Positions 1-6,639 of a stretch of DNA of 38,619 nucleotides are shown one piece after another. Both the position numbers and the translations under genes were made by a program. Source of the DNA: a virus; IMG/VR virus record IMGVR_UViG_3300028844_003867, positions 1 through 38,619 of that record; one strand, given 5' to 3'. The first letter of the stretch is position 1, and each line of letters begins with the position of its first letter. A model generated the notes under the pieces. That model did no database searches and was not told the origin of the DNA. It saw only the letters and a list, made by a program, of their open reading frames with translations.

Positions 1-214
1 CAAGACTACTTTCTGTTCTTGAAAAAGACATCTGTAATTTAGTAGACCTACTACTTATACTTTTTTCTTTTCTTTTTTGATTATTAATGTTATCACAATT
101 GACTTGAGATTCATGCAATATTATTAAATCTTTATGTTTACCATAATATTCAGGTACATCGTAACATTGAAATCTATGGTAATTGTCTACAAAATATTGT
201 TTTGTTGTTTTCAT
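1..214 (-). CDS. Partial hypothetical protein, 3' end beyond left edge
   Basis: An open frame starts with ATG at 212-214 and runs about 71 codons without a stop to the left edge, so the C-terminus is missing. An AGGA ribosome-binding sequence lies six bases before the ATG. The visible N-terminus (MKTTKQYFVDNYHRFQ...) is followed by a Lys/Arg/Ser-rich stretch (about residues 50-70). I recognise no domain. It is the last gene of the transcript that includes the 297-656 gene. The gap between them holds a strong inverted repeat that could act on this gene as a leader. Confidence 0.6.
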   Translation of the reverse strand, partial: MKTTKQYFVDNYHRFQCYDVPEYYGKHKDLIILHESQVNCDNINNQKRKEKSISSRSTKLQMSFSRTESSL

Positions 215-231
215 TTTTTTTCCTAAAAGTT

Positions 232-290
232 TGGGTGGTTCCAGATGTCTCCGAAGAGAATCAAGCAGTGGTATTAACCTTAACCACCCA
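232..290 (-). other. Possible structured RNA leader or intergenic hairpin
   Basis: A perfect 9-bp inverted repeat (TGGGTGGTT at 290-282 with AACCACCCA at 240-232, minus-strand reading) encloses 41 bases. Inside it are a 4-bp stem capped by a UUCG tetraloop (TCTC-TTCG-GAGA, 259-248) and a possible 3-bp stem GGT-TAAT-ACC (279-270), so a three-way junction can be drawn. It fills the gap between the 297-656 gene and the partial gene at 1-214, whose ribosome binding site follows about ten bases later. The U-run after the outer stem is short (CTTTT), so it is a poor intrinsic terminator. I match it to no known riboswitch class. Confidence 0.35.
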
Positions 291-296
291 TTTATT

Positions 297-656
297 TTAT
301 AAGTACCTTGGACCAGTCCAACTGAACCAAGAAGTTGAGTCATCAAATACTGACCCTCTAACATGCTTTGCTGGAGATGCCCATCCTGCTGCCATAAAGA
401 CATCACCTCTTCTATAAGGAATACCTTTTAATATTCCTTCACTCTTGGCGATAAATCCCCAAACAGAACTACCACAAATGACCTTAATATACTTTTGACC
501 ATTCCTAAGTTTGATACCTTTTTTAAATTCACGAGTCATTCTTTTTTTAATCTCACTACCACTATCGTTATCTTTTGATGCTGGTTTACCCCATCCTTCA
601 TAATCTTTTCCAATGTTGATGACTAACTCGTCTAATGCTTTATCAAATTTACTCAT
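297..656 (-). CDS. Conserved marine T4-like phage hypothetical protein
   Basis: This 119-residue protein starts with AAGGA seven bases before its ATG and is the first gene after the promoter at 688-717. The C-terminal half (GDVFMAAGWASPAKHVRGSVFD, split here as GDVFMAAGW at about residues 84-92 and ASPAKHVRGSVFD after it) resembles a motif I associate with small conserved orphan proteins of marine T4-like phages (GD-hydrophobic-KAASW-x-APAK-x-RGNVFD type). That resemblance is from memory. It has no signal peptide or membrane segment. Function is unknown; early expression is suggested by the promoter. Confidence 0.7.
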   Translation of the reverse strand: MSKFDKALDELVINIGKDYEGWGKPASKDNDSGSEIKKRMTREFKKGIKLRNGQKYIKVICGSSVWGFIAKSEGILKGIPYRRGDVFMAAGWASPAKHVRGSVFDDSTSWFSWTGPRYL

Positions 657-687
657 TTTATTATCCTTTTGTTTTTGTTTACACCTA

Positions 688-717
688 AATATAATACATA
701 AATGCTATATGAGTCAA
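688..717 (-). promoter_or_regulatory. Strong sigma70-like promoter, copy 1 of the phage box
   Basis: On the minus strand TTGACT (717-712) is followed after 18 bases by TATATT (693-688). Directly upstream is AAAAAAACAC, giving the block AAAAAAACACTTGACT that also occurs at two other promoters in this window. It fires the 297-656 gene, with transcription expected to start near position 681, about 25 bases before the ATG. Confidence 0.8.
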
Positions 718-726
718 GTGTTTTTT

Positions 727-957
727 TCATTTATTTTTAAATAAATTATCTTTGAATTTCTTACTAAGTTCTTTAATGTGTCTACAAGTTTTTCTGAATG
801 AATAACCTTTACAACCACAACTATAATGTTTGTGAAATGGATGCCACTCTACCCAGTAATGATTACCATTGGAACCAGATACTCTCCATTTGTTGTCTTC
901 AATTATACTACCATCAAACTTTTCAATTAATAAATCAATTAAGTGTTGATTAGACAT
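727..957 (-). CDS. Small SWIM-type zinc-finger protein
   Basis: This is a 76-residue basic protein. Residues 47-60 carry a CxC...CxH pattern (CGCKGYSFRKTCRH), the signature of the SWIM zinc finger (CxC-xn-CxH), which is known to bind DNA or protein in many small phage and host proteins. The first half is a short helix-like segment and a Trp-rich strand region (HYWVEWHPFHKHY). Its ATG overlaps the stop of the preceding gene. Its TGA sits just before the A-tract of the promoter at 688-717. A DNA- or RNA-binding role is likely, but the target is unknown. Confidence 0.65.
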   Translation of the reverse strand: MSNQHLIDLLIEKFDGSIIEDNKWRVSGSNGNHYWVEWHPFHKHYSCGCKGYSFRKTCRHIKELSKKFKDNLFKNK

Positions 958-1222
958 ATGGATTTACCTTAGTTAAATCTCCTTCAACCCAACCTTTTGA
1001 CTCAGAGTATACTTGTTTGAATCTCCTACCAAGTCCAGTAACATCTTTGGATATCCTAACCACATCTAAGTTTTGACTAAGGAAATGTTTTTGCATTATC
1101 CAAGTGATGTACCACTCTTTAGTTTTATCAGCGATACTTAAGTGGTCGGTATAACTGAATGTTTTACCATTCAATTTGTTTCTAAGTACGAACCTAAATG
1201 ATTTCATTTCTTTCCAACTCAT
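950..1222 (-). CDS. Hypothetical protein, 90 residues
   Basis: I place the start at 1220-1222 (MSWKEMKSF) because GGAGG lies eight bases upstream. A longer reading from 1276 would overlap the preceding gene deeply and has no such site. The protein is basic, with two segments that look like short strands and a helix (WYITWIMQKHFLSQ). No domain is recognised. It sits between the LPD-like gene and the SWIM gene in one transcript from the promoter at 1633-1662, with overlapping ends that indicate translational coupling. Confidence 0.6.
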   Translation of the reverse strand: MSWKEMKSFRFVLRNKLNGKTFSYTDHLSIADKTKEWYITWIMQKHFLSQNLDVVRISKDVTGLGRRFKQVYSESKGWVEGDLTKVNPYV

Positions 1223-1223
1223 A

Positions 1224-1577
1224 TTACTTACCTCCAGTATAAACATAAGGTTTATCGTATTTTCCAAGGTTAACATCTACATACCAACCGACATGAAAAT
1301 AATCTGTCATAATATCTGAGTTATCAAAGTTCCCAACATTCAACGCAGGAATAACTTCACTAAGAAAACCAAGTGCTTCTGGGTTATCTGAGAAGTGGTC
1401 TTTGTACCAATACTCGTTGATAGAATCAGTTCCAAAATCAATAGAACCAGACTTAAGTGTCAATCGTATTGTTGAATAGTTATCAATAGAAAGAGTACCT
1501 TTCATACCATGTTTCTTAAGAACATGCTTGATTCTTGGTGCCAACTCTTTTTTCTTTTCTTGATTTATATAAGCCAT
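1224..1577 (-). CDS. Conserved phage protein, possible LPD29-like domain
   Basis: This 117-residue protein begins MAYINQEKKKELAPRIK and continues with HGMKGTLSIDN and an aromatic C-terminal block YFHVGWYVDVN. The order 'YIxQExKK-APxIKxVLKKxGxKGxL...VGWYVDVN' is one I associate with a small family widespread in phages and plasmids (large polyvalent protein-associated, LPD29-like). That assignment is from memory and uncertain. AAGGA lies eight bases before the ATG, and the gene is first after the promoter at 1633-1662. The function of the family is not known. Confidence 0.65.
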   Translation of the reverse strand: MAYINQEKKKELAPRIKHVLKKHGMKGTLSIDNYSTIRLTLKSGSIDFGTDSINEYWYKDHFSDNPEALGFLSEVIPALNVGNFDNSDIMTDYFHVGWYVDVNLGKYDKPYVYTGGK

Positions 1578-1632
1578 TATTTATTTCCTTTTATTTTTAA
1601 ATTCTTAGTTAATCTCTCATTTCTCATACTTG

Positions 1633-1662
1633 AATATACGGCAAAACCTGTATACAAGTCAA
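1633..1662 (-). promoter_or_regulatory. Strong sigma70-like promoter, copy 2 of the phage box
   Basis: TTGACT (1662-1657) and TATATT (1638-1633) are separated by 18 bases and preceded by GAAAAAAACAC. The TGA stop of the 1659-2099 gene lies inside the -35 hexamer (ACT TGA CT), so promoter and coding end share bases. It drives the three-gene unit 1577 to 727. Transcription is expected to start near 1626. Confidence 0.8.
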
Positions 1663-2099
1663 GTGTTTTTTTCACTTTTTTTAATATTTTTTTCAAAGAT
1701 GGTATTAACAAACTCCATTTGTTTTTTAGTTAAACGACCCCACTTATGTGTATTTTCCATCATAGATAATACAACTTTTTGTGGATATTGATTACTTCTA
1801 ACCTCAACTAATTTATCGTATAGGAATTGTAACTTACGAAGAGTTCTTTCTTTTCGTAGTCTTTTCTTTTCTCTCTCTACTGGTTGATTTCTCTTAACAA
1901 TATTATTAATTGAGTCCAACATCTTTGGTGTAATCTTTCTACCAGTAACGAGTGCTTGGTACATATCTCTGACAAATTTTGATTGGTCTTTGTCATTGAC
2001 CAATTTTTTTAGTTCAACAATCTGAAACGTATAAGTTTCTTTGTTCTCTAATATTCGTTTTGCTATGGTTTCTGGTTTTGGTTTCTTAAAGTAACCCAT
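1659..2099 (-). CDS. Hypothetical basic helical protein with internal duplication
   Basis: This is a 146-residue, very Lys/Arg-rich and probably all-helical protein. Two stretches look like a repeat: about residues 52-71 (GRKITPKMLDSINNIVKRN) and about 119-137 (GRLTKKQMEFVNTIFEKN) share G-R-x-hydrophobic-T-x-K-x(3-4)-hydrophobic-N-x-I-x(2)-[KR]-N. Between them is a charged coiled-coil-like segment (REKKRLRKERTLRKLQFLYDKLVEV). It overlaps the end of the 2086-2346 gene and has GAGG five bases before its ATG. A nucleic-acid-binding role fits the charge but is inference. Confidence 0.6.
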   Translation of the reverse strand: MGYFKKPKPETIAKRILENKETYTFQIVELKKLVNDKDQSKFVRDMYQALVTGRKITPKMLDSINNIVKRNQPVEREKKRLRKERTLRKLQFLYDKLVEVRSNQYPQKVVLSMMENTHKWGRLTKKQMEFVNTIFEKNIKKSEKNT

Positions 2100-2346
2100 T
2101 CACCCCTCGGTCAAAATCATATTTCTCTTTATCAGAAAGAAATAAATCTGAAACCTCTCCAACGATATCAAAATCTTTTTCACTCAAAGATTCAAACCAC
2201 TCTTCGTTTTCTATGTCATGTATATGAGTCCCACCATCCCAATCAATCGTATCGTCTGTATGTATAGGAAAGGTAATACCAGTTGACTTATCAATTACAC
2301 ATCCTACACTTGATAGGACTACTTTGTCTTCTGTAACTAACTTCAT
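2086..2346 (-). CDS. Hypothetical acidic protein
   Basis: The start at 2344-2346 (MKLVTEDKVV) has AAGGAG seven bases upstream and lies about 20 bases after the predicted transcription start of the promoter at 2373-2401. The in-frame ATG at 2367 lies at or before that start and is less likely. The 86-residue product is acidic (FPIHTDDTIDWDGG, ENEEWFESLSEKDFD) and has no recognisable domain, signal peptide or membrane segment. Its acidity contrasts with the basic protein encoded directly after it, with which it overlaps. Confidence 0.6.
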   Translation of the reverse strand: MKLVTEDKVVLSSVGCVIDKSTGITFPIHTDDTIDWDGGTHIHDIENEEWFESLSEKDFDIVGEVSDLFLSDKEKYDFDRGVNGLL

Positions 2347-2372
2347 TGTTTTTCTCCTTTTATTCATATATG

Positions 2373-2401
2373 AATATACAAAGGATTTATTATAAAGTCA
2401 A
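2373..2401 (-). promoter_or_regulatory. Strong sigma70-like promoter, copy 3 of the phage box
   Basis: TTGACT (2401-2396) and TATATT (2378-2373) are 17 bases apart, with AAAAAAACAC immediately upstream. The -35 box is coding: AAA AAA CAC TTG ACT TTA TAA is the end of the 2390-2992 gene (KKHLTL stop). It drives the 2086-2346 and 1659-2099 genes. Confidence 0.8.
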
Positions 2402-2992
2402 GTGTTTTTTTAATCTTTCTTGAAAATGTTTTACACCATAAACTCTGTTTTTTGTTTTGATATGTCTGTTATAAGGAGCATCTTGTAGATAGAATCCAAA
2501 CTCACCACCTCTACCTTGTACCCAATGCTCATAATTTTCTGGAGAATCATCAAGTAGAAAGTCAATTGGAACTCTCCATTTATCTTGACCTCTCTCAAAA
2601 TATACCGCTCCAGGATTTAACTCATGTGAAGATAACCAGTTAAGTGTTAAATGTCTGGCGTGTTGTTTCTGTGATGTTACGATACTTAACTTATGTTCTC
2701 CATCAAGACACCAGTCTGTTAGTTCTTTGAACTCTGTTACCGCTCCAGTTATTTCTGGTCCGTTACCCATTATTAAATGAGAGTGGTCATGCCAATATAC
2801 TTGTTGTAATTCTTTTTTAGTGGCATTAAAGTTCTTATCCAAATCCCAATGTCGTAGTGGTTCTGTATCTTTTTTTATGTACTCTGGATATTCACTCTTA
2901 ATAGTGTCTAAGAGTGCTTTACAGAAGTCTCTCAGTACCCCGTCTACATCTATACCAATATGTAAGTTTGAATCTTTAAATAAATTTAACAT
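2390..2992 (-). CDS. HAD-superfamily phosphatase, 5'-nucleotidase-like
   Basis: This 200-residue protein has HAD motif I near the N-terminus (GIDVDGVLRD, nucleophile Asp about residue 15), a motif II-like IVTSQ (about residues 103-107) and motif IV DDSPENY (about 146-152). This architecture fits small phage HAD phosphatases related to 5'(3')-deoxyribonucleotidases. The substrate cannot be told from sequence; a sugar-phosphate role is possible because it ends the carbohydrate island. Its start overlaps the heptosyltransferase-like gene (AAGG five bases upstream). Its last codons double as a promoter. Confidence 0.7.
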   Translation of the reverse strand: MLNLFKDSNLHIGIDVDGVLRDFCKALLDTIKSEYPEYIKKDTEPLRHWDLDKNFNATKKELQQVYWHDHSHLIMGNGPEITGAVTEFKELTDWCLDGEHKLSIVTSQKQHARHLTLNWLSSHELNPGAVYFERGQDKWRVPIDFLLDDSPENYEHWVQGRGGEFGFYLQDAPYNRHIKTKNRVYGVKHFQERLKKHLTL

Positions 2993-4175
2993 TGTTACCT
3001 TCCCATACAGATTTTACTTTTTGTATTACTTGTCCTGGTGTTATTGTTTCCATTTTATGCCAATCTTCTTTTGTGTTACATTTAATTATTGGATTCCAAT
3101 TCCAATTTTTTCTATCATATGTTCCAGTATTATAATAACCACTAATTGGATTATCATTGTATAATCTATGACAACTAAATTCTGTATAAGGTTTACTAAA
3201 TGATGAAATCATTATGACTGGTTTTCCTATTGCCCACGCTAACCAAGATAATCCAGAACCAATACCAATAAAAAACTCCGAATTATATATCATTGATGCT
3301 CGTTCTTTTAATGGTTTGTATCCAGTATCGTCAATTGCTCCTTCTGGTGTTTCATTAAATACTTGTCCATTACCCCAAATATTTTCTGCATCTATACAGA
3401 TAACAGAAAGTTTTAATTCTGATTTTATATAACTGATGACCTCATCCCAACCACCTATCCAATTCCAATATTTTGCTTGTGAAGAAGATTGTATTGAAAT
3501 ACAAACATACTTACCAAACATTTTAGTATTTTTTTTAGTCGTCTTAAAACTAAGTACTGGTTTTTTCTCTTCGTAATCTAAACCAAGTATATCAGAACCT
3601 ATCTTTTGTTCTGGTATAAAAAATGGATTCATAGGATTACGAGTGTAGTCTGTTCTGAATACATCTACACCATCCAACACTTTACTTTCTTTCCAACTTA
3701 TCTCCATCTGATATCTTTTGTAGATGTTAGTGTATGAACTGGAGATAAAGGTAATATCTTTATAATGATTTTTATCAAATAGTGGTCGTGTTACTTCACT
3801 ACAATATACAAAAGATATACAATTATGTTTCTTTGTAAACTCTTCTATGTATGGCATCCATGCCAATATATCACCTATTGAGTCTGAACCATATTCAAAT
3901 AAAACTCTCTTACCATCTAAATCATATTTATCAACATGGATTAATTCGTCTGTATCTTTAATCTTTACTTTGATTATCCAGTCTGTATGATATTTACGAT
4001 TATGTTCGTAATACATATTACTTTGTATAGTGACTTCATCAATCAGTTCATCGTTATCGTAGAATGAAATGATAAAATCAAGGGTGGTATCTGATTCTAT
4101 GGTTACTTTAGGGCCATCAAAGTAAGTAACAACAACATTTATATCATCTCTTGTTATTAGGGAACTTGATTCCAT
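2976..4175 (-). CDS. Heptosyltransferase, autotransporter O-heptosyltransferase-like
   Basis: This 399-residue protein has an N-terminal beta-rich domain (residues 1-85) and a GT9-type GT-B catalytic region. Recognisable segments are GDILAWMPYIEEFTKKHNC, AKYWNWIGGWDEVI, FFIGIGSGLSWLAWAIGKPV and ISSFSKPYTEF, followed by NWNWNP. As I recall the family, this order matches the 'autotransporter strand-loop-strand O-heptosyltransferase' group (TibC/Aah), which moves heptose from ADP-heptose to Ser of autotransporter passenger domains. The start at 4175 has AGGAG nine bases upstream; the ATG at 4181 has only three bases. The family's C-terminal CxxC appears as ISGYYN here, so a metal-site cysteine pair may be missing. 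Acceptor unknown. Confidence 0.75.
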   Translation of the reverse strand: MESSSLITRDDINVVVTYFDGPKVTIESDTTLDFIISFYDNDELIDEVTIQSNMYYEHNRKYHTDWIIKVKIKDTDELIHVDKYDLDGKRVLFEYGSDSIGDILAWMPYIEEFTKKHNCISFVYCSEVTRPLFDKNHYKDITFISSSYTNIYKRYQMEISWKESKVLDGVDVFRTDYTRNPMNPFFIPEQKIGSDILGLDYEEKKPVLSFKTTKKNTKMFGKYVCISIQSSSQAKYWNWIGGWDEVISYIKSELKLSVICIDAENIWGNGQVFNETPEGAIDDTGYKPLKERASMIYNSEFFIGIGSGLSWLAWAIGKPVIMISSFSKPYTEFSCHRLYNDNPISGYYNTGTYDRKNWNWNPIIKCNTKEDWHKMETITPGQVIQKVKSVWEGNNVKFI

Positions 4176-4968
4176 GTACATAATCTCCTGGGCTATGTGA
4201 ATTATTAGAATGTCTCATCGGTTGGAACCCCCACTTACTATAAAATATTTGAGAGGCAACAACTTCACTTTCAGTAAACTCTTGTTTCTCTTGGTTATCA
4301 TCTCTGTTCTTTGTTGCTTTACTTCCAAAATGATAGAAATGTGTACCATGAGTCATCTTGAATTTACAACCAATTAGCTCAAGCTTCAAGAAGAAATCCC
4401 AATCACAAATAAATGGTGATGGGTATATTAAATCAAATCCACCTACTGCCATATAGTATTTTTTCTTCATCAAAAAAGGAAATATTTCTCCACCATTAGA
4501 TAGTTTCTGTTGTGATATTGATTTTTCATATTCTATGTAGTCGTCATATCTAAAATCTTTAGCATCTCTACCAAAGTCTTTTATGTTGAAATCAAATATA
4601 CTTGGACCAGTAGGTTCTATCTGTCTCGGTGTTAGTACAAATTTATCGTTCTGTGGTAGAACATGAGACATCATTTTTTCATCCCACTTATCTGGAAATA
4701 CATTATCATCATTAACAATTAAGAAATACTCATTAGTGACATACCACATTCCAGTATTTAGTGCATAACACATACCTTTGTTTGTACCTAAATCTATTAG
4801 TTTTATTTTACCCTCGTACTTATCAAGAACCGATTTACTCATATCGTAATGACCATCAACTATAACTATAATCTCATTTGTATCATATACTTGTCCTTCA
4901 ATACAAGAATGTAAACACCAGTCTAAATACTCTGGTGATTTATATGTAGGTATCACTACCGATATCAT
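4144..4968 (-). CDS. GT2-family glycosyltransferase
   Basis: The start at 4966-4968 (MISVVIPTYKSPEYL) has GGGGAG seven bases upstream and overlaps the preceding stop as ATGA. The 274-residue protein has a GT-A fold: the nucleotide-binding strand SVVIPTY, EIIVIVDG, then the metal-binding motif VNDDN (about residue 85), and a C-terminal acceptor part with FICDWDFFLKLELIGCKF. GT2 enzymes use UDP-, GDP- or dTDP-sugars and act in the cytoplasm. Neither donor nor acceptor can be deduced. It probably adds one residue of the glycan built by the surrounding genes. Confidence 0.8.
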   Translation of the reverse strand: MISVVIPTYKSPEYLDWCLHSCIEGQVYDTNEIIVIVDGHYDMSKSVLDKYEGKIKLIDLGTNKGMCYALNTGMWYVTNEYFLIVNDDNVFPDKWDEKMMSHVLPQNDKFVLTPRQIEPTGPSIFDFNIKDFGRDAKDFRYDDYIEYEKSISQQKLSNGGEIFPFLMKKKYYMAVGGFDLIYPSPFICDWDFFLKLELIGCKFKMTHGTHFYHFGSKATKNRDDNQEKQEFTESEVVASQIFYSKWGFQPMRHSNNSHSPGDYVHGIKFPNNKR

Positions 4969-5648
4969 ATTAACTCTCCCCAATTTCTGAATGGACTTAA
5001 CCAAGCAGTCTCTCCATGTGTTGAATAACCAGGTATTGGACTAACTAATGTCCTACCTTTTTCTCTAAGTTGTGTAAATGCTTGATGGTCTGTTGGATAA
5101 GAACCACCAGTATTTTCTATCCAAATGTCTTTATCTTCCGTTAGTGTTGAAACCTTTGCTGCAAATGTCATCGTGGTTGAAATGGTCATTTTCCAATGAC
5201 AAACATTTCCTTTCATTACTCTTGTAGGTTCTCCGTAATCATAAGATGATATGTATTTATCTGGGTGGTCATATAATGTGACATAATGTGCTCCAATATC
5301 AAACCCATCAAATAATGCATTCATAGAATTAGGAGCATGAATGTAATCATTTTCAAGAAAATATACAATCGTATCATCATCAAGATTTAACGAGTCCATA
5401 AATACATTATGAAATGTTCCTGCTGAACTTCCAATACTTGTGTAATGAATGTCCAAACCACTTGATTCTTTTTCAAGTTTCTCTTTGGTTTCATCAGAGA
5501 CATTATCTGCCATTACTATTATATTGACACTCTTAAATGGAAATTCTTTCAGAAAATTATATAGACAACTAAAGTTATTTACATAACTTGGTTTATCTTT
5601 CGGATATCCAGCATCACTTGTTCTGTAGTATACTACTAAGTCTTTCAT
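4965..5648 (-). CDS. GT-A-type glycosyltransferase-like protein
   Basis: This 227-residue protein begins KDLVVYYRTSD and has VNIIVMADNVSDET and VYFLENDYIH (about residues 93-102). The latter is a plausible metal-binding acidic motif at the end of a Rossmann-like strand, as in GT-A enzymes. The C-terminal part (GSYPTDHQAFTQL, PIPGYSTHGETAWLSP) has conserved-looking His residues. I know similar proteins from phage and cyanobacterial glycan clusters only as putative glycosyltransferases. It overlaps both neighbours by ATGA. Confidence 0.65.
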   Translation of the reverse strand: MKDLVVYYRTSDAGYPKDKPSYVNNFSCLYNFLKEFPFKSVNIIVMADNVSDETKEKLEKESSGLDIHYTSIGSSAGTFHNVFMDSLNLDDDTIVYFLENDYIHAPNSMNALFDGFDIGAHYVTLYDHPDKYISSYDYGEPTRVMKGNVCHWKMTISTTMTFAAKVSTLTEDKDIWIENTGGSYPTDHQAFTQLREKGRTLVSPIPGYSTHGETAWLSPFRNWGELI

Positions 5649-6637
5649 TTATTCTTCCAAAAATCGTAGATACCTTTATCTAATTCATAACTATCCCAAG
5701 TCTGTCTTGGTCTTTTTGGTTGTTCTTGAGCCCAATCCCACATCTTTTTCAAACCTTCTTTCAATTTTGTTTTGTATGTATAACCAAGTATTTCCTCAGA
5801 CTTTTCATGGGTACTCCAAGCATATTTTACCTCATGTCTATTCTCTAAAAACTCAATCTCTCCATAACCAACTACTTCTTGAAGAGTCTCTGCTGCTTCT
5901 AATATTGTACAACTTACTGGTCCACCAACATTTATTATCTGTTTACTTGCTTTAGGTGATACTGCTGATTCCCATAGTGGTTCGTTTATATCATCCATAA
6001 AAGTAAATGCTCTCTTCTGTGAACCATCTCCGAATACCGTAATCTTGCCACCATTCATTAAGTTATACATCCAAATACCTAATACATTTCTATATCTATC
6101 CCATATATTTTGATTAATACCATAAACATTATGTGGTCTGATAACACAATAGTCAAGACCATGTTGTTCTTCTGCTACTCTGTAGTCCATTTCACAACCA
6201 TATTTTGCAATACCATACGGGTCAACTGGTGATGGTTGTTCGTCTTCACTAAAGGGTGGATTACCTCTACCATATACTGCCATTGAAGATGTGAATATAA
6301 CTCTCTTCACATCGTGTCGTATACATTCATTAATAATATTAGCATTAGAAATCATATTTGTTTTATAGTTAAACTTTCTGATAAATGGTGATAGTCCCTC
6401 TGCGGCATATGCTGCAAAGTGATATACATACTTTGGTTTATGTACATCAAAAATATCTGTTATATCATCCACTGCTAAATCTCTATTAAACAGAGTAACT
6501 TCTTCATCAACGAAATCTTCATATCCACCAGAAAAATCATCTATACCAACTACCCTGCATCCTTTATTTTCTATTAACCATTTACTAAACCGAGACCCTA
6601 AAAGTCCTCCAACACCAGTTACTAATACTACTTCCAT
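5645..6637 (-). CDS. NAD-dependent nucleotide-sugar epimerase/dehydratase
   Basis: This 330-residue extended SDR (GalE/GDP-sugar epimerase type) has the dinucleotide-binding GxxGxxG at residues 8-14 (GVGGLLG), the active-site strand TSSMAVYG, and YxxxK as YGIAKYG (about residues 141-145). It also has RPHNVYG and the substrate-domain block KRAFTFMDD. Such enzymes epimerise or dehydrate UDP-, dTDP- or GDP-sugars with bound NAD. The substrate is not determinable; the RPHNVYG segment is common in UDP-glucose 4-epimerase-like proteins. AGGGA lies seven bases before the ATG. Confidence 0.85.
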   Translation of the reverse strand: MEVVLVTGVGGLLGSRFSKWLIENKGCRVVGIDDFSGGYEDFVDEEVTLFNRDLAVDDITDIFDVHKPKYVYHFAAYAAEGLSPFIRKFNYKTNMISNANIINECIRHDVKRVIFTSSMAVYGRGNPPFSEDEQPSPVDPYGIAKYGCEMDYRVAEEQHGLDYCVIRPHNVYGINQNIWDRYRNVLGIWMYNLMNGGKITVFGDGSQKRAFTFMDDINEPLWESAVSPKASKQIINVGGPVSCTILEAAETLQEVVGYGEIEFLENRHEVKYAWSTHEKSEEILGYTYKTKLKEGLKKMWDWAQEQPKRPRQTWDSYELDKGIYDFWKNK

Positions 6638-6639
6638 TA

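Noticed and set aside
99-127. TTGACT...TATTAA on the plus strand
   Set aside because: It lies inside the partial minus gene and points into minus-strand genes; there is no plus gene to serve.
232-290. tRNA or CRISPR-like repeat
   Set aside because: It is only 59 bases with no cloverleaf arms, T-loop or anticodon arm, and the inverted repeat occurs once.
202-417. Plus-strand reading frame of 71 codons
   Set aside because: It overlaps the hairpin and the well-supported 297-656 minus gene, has no ribosome binding site and would be the only plus-strand gene.
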